22,878 nt of DNA from a virus. The position numbers and the translations under genes are program-made. Positions 7,804 to 13,136 of this stretch are shown here, piece after piece. How positions within the stretch are numbered: the stretch's first letter is position 1; every line of letters begins with the position of its first letter. The DNA is taken from positions 1 to 22,878 of IMG/VR virus record IMGVR_UViG_3300030390_000671, one strand, 5' to 3'. Below the pieces are notes generated by a model, which was not told the origin of the DNA, ran no database searches, and saw nothing but the letters and a program-made list of their open reading frames with translations.

Positions 7804-8539
7804 TTTATTTTGTTTTTTATTCTTTTAGCTTCTAAATCATTTTTTTCTTTCATATATTCTAAAGCATAAAGACATTTATGTAATCCTAGTTTAGTGATAT
7901 CTTCAAGTCTTGTAATATCTCCGTTAGCGAGTCCAGAGAAAAGTCCTTGATACCATCCCCATTTTCTTGAAAAATTTGTTGATGCATCGAGTTGTCCATC
8001 CTGTGTTGTTCCAAATAATCCATCATAACTTTCGATAAGTCTATCCCTAAATGATACAAAAAAAAAATTGAACCTAAAACAACATCTAAAGAAACTTCTT
8101 CTAATTTTTCCTTAGAATTAACATCATATTCTTTTATAATATATTTGTCTTGTATTTTATTTTTTATAGGTCTGTATAAAACATTCATAGGAATTAACAT
8201 ATTTTCCCAATCACCAATGTAAGTATCTAAATCAATATATTCACCTAAAGACATTGCATCAAAATCTGGAATTAATCCGTATTCAATATTGTTTAATCTA
8301 AATGTTCTAACAAGATCTGGTTTATTCTCAAACATATTATTTAAAATATGCACTATTTTATCAGCATCAGATAATTTTAAAAGTCTTACTGATTTAGCAT
8401 CAAGATTGCAGAATATCTCTATCATTTTACATTGCAGAAAATAAGCATCTGTATTGTTTTCTTGTATTTTTAAAAACTTTTGATATTGTTTTAAAGATAT
8501 TTCAGCCAAGCTATTTGGAATGATTAATTCTAATTTCAT
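7800..8539 (-). CDS. tail assembly chaperone, predicted -1 frameshift (GT-like) product
   Basis: After the slippery U-run, the -1 frame stays open for 86 codons beyond residue 160, giving a 246-residue fusion. The new part reads FVSFRDRLIESYDGLFGTTQ, then RKWGWYQGLFSGLANGDITR, and ends with a Lys/Glu-rich helix (KEKNDLEAKRIKNKIK). This looks like a folded protein, and the W-G-W-Y and G-D-I-T features match what I recall as small orphan ORFs at this place in related phages. The -1 frame has no good independent ATG near the slip site. Its TGA overlaps the ATG of the next gene (ATGA). Lambda G/GT-type chaperones use the same -1 strategy. The product is inferred, not proven. Confidence 0.7.
7886..8539 (-). 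CDS. tail assembly chaperone, zero-frame (G-like) product
   Basis: The zero-frame product has 217 residues (MKLELIIPNSLAEISLKQYQ start) and ends at a TAG at 7888-7886. It is a soluble, acidic, mostly helical protein. Segments such as RLNNIEYGLIPDFDAMSLGE and YIDLDTYIGDWENMLIPMNV are of a type I recall at the head of flavobacterial phage tail operons. Residue 158 onward reads through a run of ten U (codons ATT TTT TTT TTG), where a -1 shift gives a longer protein (see 7800-8539). By analogy with lambda gpG, the unshifted form would be the abundant chaperone that coats the tape measure protein. A late-promoter-like motif ends one base before the ATG. Confidence 0.75.
   Translation of the reverse strand: MKLELIIPNSLAEISLKQYQKFLKIQENNTDAYFLQCKMIEIFCNLDAKSVRLLKLSDADKIVHILNNMFENKPDLVRTFRLNNIEYGLIPDFDAMSLGEYIDLDTYIGDWENMLIPMNVLYRPIKNKIQDKYIIKEYDVNSKEKLEEVSLDVVLGSIFFLYHLGIDLSKVMMDYLEQHRMDNSMHQQIFQENGDGIKDFSLDSLTEILQDLKISLN
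8060..8066 (-). promoter_or_regulatory. slippery heptamer for -1 frameshift (U UUU UUU)
   Basis: On the minus strand a run of ten T covers 8067-8058. In the zero frame the codons are ATT TTT TTT TTG, so the heptamer T TTT TTT sits in the exact X XXY YYZ register for tandem -1 slippage. The run lies 172 bases before the zero-frame stop. I could not identify a convincing downstream stem-loop by eye. A homopolymer of ten can also cause transcriptional slippage or a sequencing error, which would give the same fusion. Confidence 0.65.
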
Positions 8540-8540
8540 A

Positions 8541-8559
8541 TATATATAACGTATTTAAA
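8541..8559 (-). promoter_or_regulatory. late-promoter-like motif, copy 2 (before tail operon)
   Basis: Minus-strand sequence TTTAAATACGTTATATATA, differing from copy 1 only in the last three bases. It ends one base before the ATG of the tail chaperone and lies downstream of terminator T1. A promoter is needed here if T1 works, because the tail genes would otherwise be cut off from upstream transcription. Confidence 0.6.
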
Positions 8560-8587
8560 ATTGATTTTTATAATAGACTAAGATAAT

Positions 8588-8617
8588 AAAAAAAGGGCAG
8601 CCATTTCTGACCACCCT
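8588..8617 (-). terminator. rho-independent terminator T1
   Basis: On the minus strand a 10-bp stem (AGGGTGGTCA with TGGCTGCCCT, three G-T wobbles) closes a GAAA tetraloop and runs into seven T. It follows the 48-residue Zn-finger-like gene. A second, upstream inverted repeat (8645-8652 with 8622-8629, eight perfect pairs, GATGTAAG and CTTACATC) encloses a T-rich loop and begins at that gene's stop codon. Confidence 0.85.
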
Positions 8618-8645
8618 AATAGATGTAAGATTACCCAAAAAAAAC

Positions 8646-8792
8646 TTACATCATATCTGCTTCAAAACAATTATTACTACAATAACCTTTGCTATCTATA
8701 GGCTTTTCACAATGATCACAAGTAAATTCTTTATCATTCCACCCTCTGTAGTCGTGTTCTTGTTTTACTAACCAATCATCATATCCCATCAT
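8646..8792 (-). CDS. 48-residue Zn-finger-like protein
   Basis: A 48-residue acidic protein beginning MMGYDDWLVKQEHDYRGWND. Four cysteines are spaced as CX2C-X9-CX3C (Cys25, Cys28, Cys38, Cys42, within CDHCEKPIDSKGYCSNNC), the layout of a small zinc ribbon or treble-clef knuckle. Its ATG overlaps the stop of the 93-residue gene as ATGA, so the two are translationally coupled. It is the last gene before terminator T1. A regulatory, protein-binding or nucleic-acid-binding role is plausible, but no family is recognised. Confidence 0.75.
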   Translation of the reverse strand: MMGYDDWLVKQEHDYRGWNDKEFTCDHCEKPIDSKGYCSNNCFEADMM

Positions 8793-9070
8793 AACTCTAA
8801 ATTTTTTAAGTGTGTGTATTTGTTTTTTAATTCCTGAAGTTCTAACCTAACTTTATTTCTTTCAAATCTATATTTACTAATCATCATATCTTTTGCCATA
8901 GCATCTTGATGAAGTCTAACAATATAAAAAGTAATGTCAAGATATTTAGATATTAAATTATCCAGGTCTTTATTTTCTGGTCTTGCCTTTTGCCATTCCT
9001 TTAGTTTTTCTAATACTACTATTGAGTTGCTGAGGTATTCCAAGTTGTGTATGTTTTCAATTGCGTTCAA
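8789..9070 (-). CDS. hypothetical helical protein, first gene of the P1 unit
   Basis: A 93-residue helical protein. It has no ATG: the frame opens with TTG at 9070 just after an in-frame TGA, so TTG is the most likely start (NAIENIHNLEYLSNSIVVLE follows). Central residues DITFYIVRLHQDAMAKDMMI look conserved, and I recall similar segments in unnamed flavobacterial phage proteins. The C-terminus (LELQELKNKYTHLKNLEL) is predicted coiled coil. The -7 box of promoter P1 ends only four bases before the TTG, so the mRNA may be leaderless or nearly so. It forms a two-gene unit with the Zn-finger-like gene. Function unknown. Confidence 0.75.
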   Translation of the reverse strand: MNAIENIHNLEYLSNSIVVLEKLKEWQKARPENKDLDNLISKYLDITFYIVRLHQDAMAKDMMISKYRFERNKVRLELQELKNKYTHLKNLEL

Positions 9071-9074
9071 TAAT

Positions 9075-9108
9075 CAAATATAACTTAATTTGAATTATAA
9101 ACAAAAAA
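9075..9108 (-). promoter_or_regulatory. host-type promoter P1
   Basis: Minus strand: a -33 box TTTTTTG (9108-9102), 19 bases, then TATATTTG (9082-9075), followed by ATTA. This matches the Bacteroidota housekeeping consensus (TTG, then TAnnTTTG). It sits between the terminase large subunit gene and the 93-residue gene. Confidence 0.8.
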
Positions 9109-9121
9109 CTTAATAACTTAT

Positions 9122-10330
9122 TTATGAAATATAATATGTTCCCCTATTTGGGTTCTGAAGTTGATATGAAACACTATATCTAATTGCATCAATTAAATGA
9201 TTCCATTTATCTTGTGGTGTCTTAGACTTTTTTTCTAACCAGGAATAGTTATTTAGTTCTTTGATTAAATTAATACTGCTATTATCAATTACTAAATCAT
9301 AGTCTTGTAATAGTGATATACCATAAGTTATAGATCCTTGACCTTTTATAGCTTTAACTACATTACACCCTTTAGCTTTTATTTCTGATAGTAATCTAGG
9401 TTCAGCAGAATCACCTACTATTAAATGGTCTTTTGCGTGTTTCATATTTAGTAAAGCTATTTCAGAAGTTGTTAAGCCTTTTAAATAAAAACATTCTTTT
9501 AAATATATAATTTTGTTTGTGTTGTCAATATTGGTTTCTACTAATGTAGATTCATCAGCAGCAAATCCATAATCTTGACCGAACACAGAAACACCTACTT
9601 TTTTAAATTGTCCTATTTTCCAATTATTAAATATTACACCCTCTGCTTTTGCTAACCATCCACCAAGCATTTGATGTTTGTATTTTTCTGGTCTGCGTTT
9701 CTTAATGTTTTCTATTTGGTTTAAATAGCTACTAGATAGATTATCTATATTATCTAAATAAGTTGTGTGTATATATGTGGTATTGTCTTTTGTTGTGTTG
9801 CTGCCATCCATTACACCTTTATCTTCAAAGAACCTATTATATATCCAATGTTCTTTTGTTACAGGATTAAGTATCATTATAACTCTGTTTCGTTGTTTAA
9901 GGTTTCTGACAGACAAATCTATTTTATCAAATATGTTTTCATCTACAAGTTCTTCTGCTTCATCCATAACCCAAGTGCTAACATTAGTTAAAGACTTTAG
10001 GTTAGCTGTTTGATCTCCTGATGATGTTTTGATACCTTTAAATAATATCTTACTACCAGACCTTTTATTTATGATTTCATCTTTAGTTATATGAAAGTCG
10101 TTTTCAATTTTAAGGGTTTCTATCTTGTCTATAAATTCTGGTATTATAGAAATATATGCAGATGCTAATGTAAACCTGGTAAATAGTATTGTATGCCCTG
10201 CTTCATAGGTTAGCAAAACTAATAATAAGTTAATTGAAAAAGATTTACCAGAACCTCGACCACCAGTTACTATAAAGTATCTTGAATCAGCTTGTGTTAT
10301 AGGACTGTACTTTTTATCTACTTCAATCAC
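9122..10330 (-). CDS. terminase large subunit (PBSX-type)
   Basis: The 402-residue motor protein cuts concatemeric DNA and pumps it into proheads. The ATPase half has Walker A GGRGSGKS (23-30), Walker B STWVMDEAEE with Asp123-Glu124, and a coupling motif MILNPVT (152-158). The RNase H-like nuclease half has Asp253 in GQDYGF, Asp307 in GDSAEP and Asp381 in LIDAIRYS, the expected acidic triad. Length and motif order match PBSX-type (Terminase_3) proteins. The start codon is GTG at 10330, overlapping the small subunit stop as GTGA; no in-frame ATG lies nearby. It is followed not by a portal gene but by the P1 unit and tail genes, which is unusual. Confidence 0.95.
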   Translation of the reverse strand: MIEVDKKYSPITQADSRYFIVTGGRGSGKSFSINLLLVLLTYEAGHTILFTRFTLASAYISIIPEFIDKIETLKIENDFHITKDEIINKRSGSKILFKGIKTSSGDQTANLKSLTNVSTWVMDEAEELVDENIFDKIDLSVRNLKQRNRVIMILNPVTKEHWIYNRFFEDKGVMDGSNTTKDNTTYIHTTYLDNIDNLSSSYLNQIENIKKRRPEKYKHQMLGGWLAKAEGVIFNNWKIGQFKKVGVSVFGQDYGFAADESTLVETNIDNTNKIIYLKECFYLKGLTTSEIALLNMKHAKDHLIVGDSAEPRLLSEIKAKGCNVVKAIKGQGSITYGISLLQDYDLVIDNSSINLIKELNNYSWLEKKSKTPQDKWNHLIDAIRYSVSYQLQNPNRGTYYIS

Positions 10331-10593
10331 TTAAATTTAATAAGGTCTTTAAAGTTAATGTTAAAACCTTCTGTAGATGTTATATCTACCGATTCTTTTG
10401 GTTTACCATATCTATATCCAAAATATAAAGACATTGCCCTAGAATCACCTTTTAAGACTTGCTGACCTAGTGTTTTAATTACTTTGTCATTATCTATTAG
10501 ATTGTCCATTTTCTCTATTAGCCTAACTTCATCAGCTTTTTTTGGTCTGCCAGATCCTGCTCTAGATCCACCATTTTTTTTTCTTTTATCCAT
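10327..10593 (-). CDS. terminase small subunit-like protein
   Basis: An 88-residue protein whose N-terminus (KKNGGSRAGSGRPKKADEVR) carries the basic, Gly-rich G-x-R-x-G-S-G-R-P-K-K motif typical of phage small terminase subunits. A helical segment with QQVLKGDSRAMSLYFGYRYG follows, of the kind found in the oligomerising core. Small subunits recognise viral DNA and deliver it to the large subunit, whose gene overlaps this one by four bases. It is shorter than most family members. A late-promoter-like motif and a 14-bp palindrome lie upstream. Confidence 0.82.
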   Translation of the reverse strand: MDKRKKNGGSRAGSGRPKKADEVRLIEKMDNLIDNDKVIKTLGQQVLKGDSRAMSLYFGYRYGKPKESVDITSTEGFNINFKDLIKFK

Positions 10594-10605
10594 AATTGAT
10601 ATTTT

Positions 10606-10619
10606 ATTGATTAATCAAT
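10606..10619. promoter_or_regulatory. 14-bp perfect palindrome before the terminase genes
   Basis: ATTGATTAATCAAT reads the same on both strands and lies between the late-promoter-like motif (10624-10642) and the terminase small subunit ATG at 10593. It would fall in the transcribed leader. It could be an operator for a dimeric regulator or part of a terminase recognition site. Its AT-rich make-up means chance remains possible. Confidence 0.4.
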
Positions 10620-10623
10620 CTTT

Positions 10624-10642
10624 ATTATATAACGTAATTAAA
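10624..10642 (-). promoter_or_regulatory. late-promoter-like motif, copy 3 (before terminase genes)
   Basis: Minus-strand sequence TTTAATTACGTTATATAAT, one base different from copy 1. It overlaps the last codon of the methyltransferase gene and is 43 bases (first T of TACGTTAT) from the terminase small subunit ATG, so the leader is longer than for copies 1 and 2. Confidence 0.55.
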
Positions 10643-11981
10643 TTACTTTTTTAATTCTTTCTGCTACAGCTTTAACAACATCTACTGTTACAGCATTACC
10701 ACACATCTTATATCTTTGTGAATCTGATATTGTTCCTAGTTCTTTTCCTGTCTTAGTCCAGTCATCTGGAAAACCTTGTAGTCGTTCACATTCAATAGGT
10801 GTTAATCTTCTTATTTTATTATCTAACACAGCTTGGTTACAAGCAGTATCTAAAGTTTGTGCAACACCTTTTCCAATTCTACCTCTACGAGTTTTTGAAG
10901 TAGGTACTGCATAATTTATACTATCTCCTTTCTTTACTGTTTCATATCCTTTCTTATTGTTTGTTTTTATCATAATTCTTTCATCTGCTGATTCTTTTGT
11001 TAAAGTAGGTGCTATTCCATCACTATCATAAACACGATTTGTTTTTTCATAAGTTCCAGGAATTTGAATAAAAGTTGTTATAGCTTTATCATATTTATTT
11101 TCTGTTATATTTAAAACATCTTTTAATTTAAACCAAATTTCAGCAGGTGGAATACTAAACCACTTTTCTCCATTTCTAAACCAATGTTCGACTTGACTAT
11201 AAGGAAAATTCATTTCTTTGCTTATTTGTTTTATTGATTTTGTTTTGTGTTTTCTTAAGAATAATCTAAGTTCTTTAGTATTTATATCATACTTTCTTTT
11301 TTTTACTGTTTCAGGAATATCGTGTGTAATTATTTTTTGTGCATTGAGTTTACGTTTAATAATGTAGCTTCCGTTTCCCTCATTTCTGTAACTGGCTGTG
11401 AGTGTATTGGTGTTTGTTTGTTGTCTTTGTAACTCATTAATCTTTTTATTGCTTTCTGTGATAGGAAATACTGGTTTTCCACTTCCGTTTGCAATATATC
11501 CGACAAGGTAGATTCTCTGTCTATTTTGGGGTAAAAACCACTTTGTATTAAGCAGTTGCCATTCAAGTCTATAACCCCCAATGTTGGTAAAGGCTTGGAT
11601 AATTGCCCAAAAGTCTGAGCCAGAGTTTGAGGAGAAAGTTCCTTTAACATTTTCCCAGATAAAAAAACGTGGTCTGCATTCTTTGATAAGCCTAATTGCT
11701 TCGGTAATAAGACTTGATCTTTCCCCATCCATTCCTTTTCTTTTTCCTGCCAGGCTAAAGTCTTGACAAGGACTTCCGAAAGTGATAACATCGATTCTTG
11801 GTAAGTTCCTTCCTTGAACATCTGTAATTGATTTGACATAAGTACTATTTTTAAAATTATGTTTATATACATCTATTGCATACTTATCTATTTCTGAATA
11901 GTATGTGTGTTTTATATTAAATACTTTTTTTAGACCTAAACTAAAACCCCCAATTCCACTAAATAAATCTAAGTGATTCAT
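10638..11981 (-). CDS. DNA (cytosine-5) methyltransferase with internal HTH-like insert
   Basis: A 447-residue C5 methyltransferase that transfers a methyl group from S-adenosylmethionine to cytosine. Motif I is LDLFSGIGGF (4-13). Motif IV is GSPCQDFS with catalytic Cys72, motif VI is WENVKG (109-114), motif VIII is PQNRQRIYLVG (151-161), motif IX is RRLTPIECERLQGFP (from 391), and motif X is MCGNAVTV (426-433). All catalytic motifs are present. The variable region holds an insert at about 234-291 (KTKSIKQISKEMNFPYSQVE, then HWFR) that reads as a helix-turn-helix and probably contributes to target recognition. With no restriction enzyme nearby it is best read as an orphan phage enzyme that protects DNA. 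A long +1-frame ORF runs inside it (11330-11872). Confidence 0.95.
   Translation of the reverse strand: MNHLDLFSGIGGFSLGLKKVFNIKHTYYSEIDKYAIDVYKHNFKNSTYVKSITDVQGRNLPRIDVITFGSPCQDFSLAGKRKGMDGERSSLITEAIRLIKECRPRFFIWENVKGTFSSNSGSDFWAIIQAFTNIGGYRLEWQLLNTKWFLPQNRQRIYLVGYIANGSGKPVFPITESNKKINELQRQQTNTNTLTASYRNEGNGSYIIKRKLNAQKIITHDIPETVKKRKYDINTKELRLFLRKHKTKSIKQISKEMNFPYSQVEHWFRNGEKWFSIPPAEIWFKLKDVLNITENKYDKAITTFIQIPGTYEKTNRVYDSDGIAPTLTKESADERIMIKTNNKKGYETVKKGDSINYAVPTSKTRRGRIGKGVAQTLDTACNQAVLDNKIRRLTPIECERLQGFPDDWTKTGKELGTISDSQRYKMCGNAVTVDVVKAVAERIKKVI
11330..11872 (-). CDS. possible overlapping gene in the +1 frame of the methyltransferase
   Basis: A same-strand, +1-frame ORF of 180 codons lies wholly inside the methyltransferase gene, over its residues 37-217, ending just before the HTH-like insert. 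It has ATGs at 11872 and 11839; the latter gives MSNQLQMFKEGTYQESMLSL. Later segments LPTLGVIDLNGNCLIQSGFY, STLSDIL and NQYFLSQKAIKRLMSYKDNK look protein-like. I recall phage proteins with an L-S-D-I-L then Y-F-L-S-x-K-A pattern near or over C5 methyltransferases, but cannot confirm it here. An open frame this long is unlikely by chance in such AT-rich DNA. It may still be a shadow shaped by the conserved methyltransferase codons. Confidence 0.3.
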   Translation of the reverse strand: MYINIILKIVLMSNQLQMFKEGTYQESMLSLSEVLVKTLAWQEKEKEWMGKDQVLLPKQLGLSKNADHVFLSGKMLKELSPQTLAQTFGQLSKPLPTLGVIDLNGNCLIQSGFYPKIDRESTLSDILQTEVENQYFLSQKAIKRLMSYKDNKQTPIHSQPVTEMRETEATLLNVNSMHKK

Positions 11982-11990
11982 AAAATTTTA

Positions 11991-12464
11991 TTATAGTACT
12001 TTTTGTTTCCACTCCCAAGCCTTAATTAATCTTTTAATATTTTCTTCTACATCGGCAGTTTTATCTTCTGGAATATCTCTAACTAACTTTACTAGTGGTT
12101 CTTTTAATTTAGTTTCGCAAGAATTACATTTATTTTCTAAGTAGTGTATTCTATCTATTTCATCATAGTTTAAATCACTTTTAAATGTAAAGATGTTTTC
12201 TATTTCTTGAAGTTTTTTGTTGTGTTTTTTATATAGACTATATTGTCTGCTGCTATGCATAACATTTGCGTGATCCATATTTTTACCTTGTAATTTAAAA
12301 AATACTGCAATATTAGTCCACCTCATACTTAATTTATTTCTAAGTATATTAGCTAATAAGGATCTGTATTCTACATATTTTCTTTGTCTTGTGTTTTTAA
12401 ATATATCTATTCCAGAAAATTCAATTATTTTATTAGCAATTTCAATAGGCTTTAAGTTATTCAT
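11991..12464 (-). CDS. DnaA domain IV-like DNA-binding protein
   Basis: A 157-residue protein with an N-terminal DNA-binding region like the C-terminal (domain IV) part of the replication initiator DnaA. RKYVEYRSLLANILRNKLSM (29-48) corresponds to the leading helices. WTNIAVFFKLQGKNMDHANV (49-68) then MHSSRQY matches the DnaA signature D-H-T-T-V-x-H-A-x-R-K. No AAA+ ATPase region is present, so it is not a full initiator. It could bind DnaA boxes at the phage origin or compete with host DnaA. The C-terminus (80-157) is charged and helical. It is cotranscribed with the Mom-like and methyltransferase genes, nine bases or so apart. Confidence 0.75.
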   Translation of the reverse strand: MNNLKPIEIANKIIEFSGIDIFKNTRQRKYVEYRSLLANILRNKLSMRWTNIAVFFKLQGKNMDHANVMHSSRQYSLYKKHNKKLQEIENIFTFKSDLNYDEIDRIHYLENKCNSCETKLKEPLVKLVRDIPEDKTADVEENIKRLIKAWEWKQKVL

Positions 12465-12473
12465 TTTTTTTTT

Positions 12474-13109
12474 TTAAAAAAGTTCAGTTTGTGTTGTTGT
12501 TTTATAGCTTGTATCATAGTTTGTGTTTTTTCCTTTTGGATAACTATATATTAAATAATTTAATTCTTTTTTCCATTTTGTTTTTTGTTTTTTATTACCT
12601 ATAAAATATATATATCTATGTTTAGAACTTCTAAATTTTCTATTTTTTTTAAAATCTATATTCTTATTATAGTGTCTACTATGTTTGTTGTTTTCATCAC
12701 CAATATCTGTTCTTTCTTTTGTTGCTCCAGTATAAAACCAATTAGTAGCTTGATATATATAACCATTGTGATTTTGTGCTGTATCTGCATAACTAACTAA
12801 AATTATATTGTCAAGCATTTTTAAAGATTGAGAAACAAAATAACTTAAAACATTTTTTTTTAATCCATCATTTACACATAATCTATTTAACTCATATACA
12901 TATTTAGAATTATGCCTACCACAAACTCCTATACATAAAGAATTACTTGCAGGTTTGCCAACAGTTAATATACCCTGCATTATTTTGTTATTAAACAAGC
13001 CAAAAGAATATGAAATTGATGGTATTCTTTTTGCATAGTGTTTATATAATAACCATTCTTTACAAAGTTCTTTTTTAATAGATTTTACTTTATAAATTTC
13101 TTTAATCAT
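12474..13109 (-). CDS. Mom-like DNA adenine modification protein
   Basis: A 211-residue protein that resembles the Mom family. Mu Mom (231 residues) converts adenine in DNA to a methylcarbamoyl-type derivative and blocks many restriction enzymes; its fold is GNAT-like. Recognisable parts are YKHYAKRIPSISYSFGLFNN (22-41), KYVYELNRLCVNDGLKKNVL (69-88), IILVSYADTAQNHNGYIYQA followed by TNWFYTGATKERTD, and SSKHRYIYFIGNKKQK near the C-terminus. I recall the same blocks in proteins labelled Mom-like in flavobacterial phages. The gene lies between the 5'-3' exonuclease and DnaA-like genes. No Com-type translational activator gene was seen upstream. The chemistry in this phage is inferred. Confidence 0.8.
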   Translation of the reverse strand: MIKEIYKVKSIKKELCKEWLLYKHYAKRIPSISYSFGLFNNKIMQGILTVGKPASNSLCIGVCGRHNSKYVYELNRLCVNDGLKKNVLSYFVSQSLKMLDNIILVSYADTAQNHNGYIYQATNWFYTGATKERTDIGDENNKHSRHYNKNIDFKKNRKFRSSKHRYIYFIGNKKQKTKWKKELNYLIYSYPKGKNTNYDTSYKTTTQTELF

Positions 13110-13136
13110 TTAATATTTTATTTATTAGCCCTTTAT

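Noticed and set aside
8646-8792. The Zn-finger-like 48-residue protein as a Mu Com homologue
   Set aside because: It is far from the Mom-like gene, in another transcription unit, and its Cys spacing does not suggest Com in particular.
9765-10013. Two overlapping plus-strand ORFs
   Set aside because: They lie inside the terminase large subunit gene, opposite conserved motifs, with no promoter or leader.
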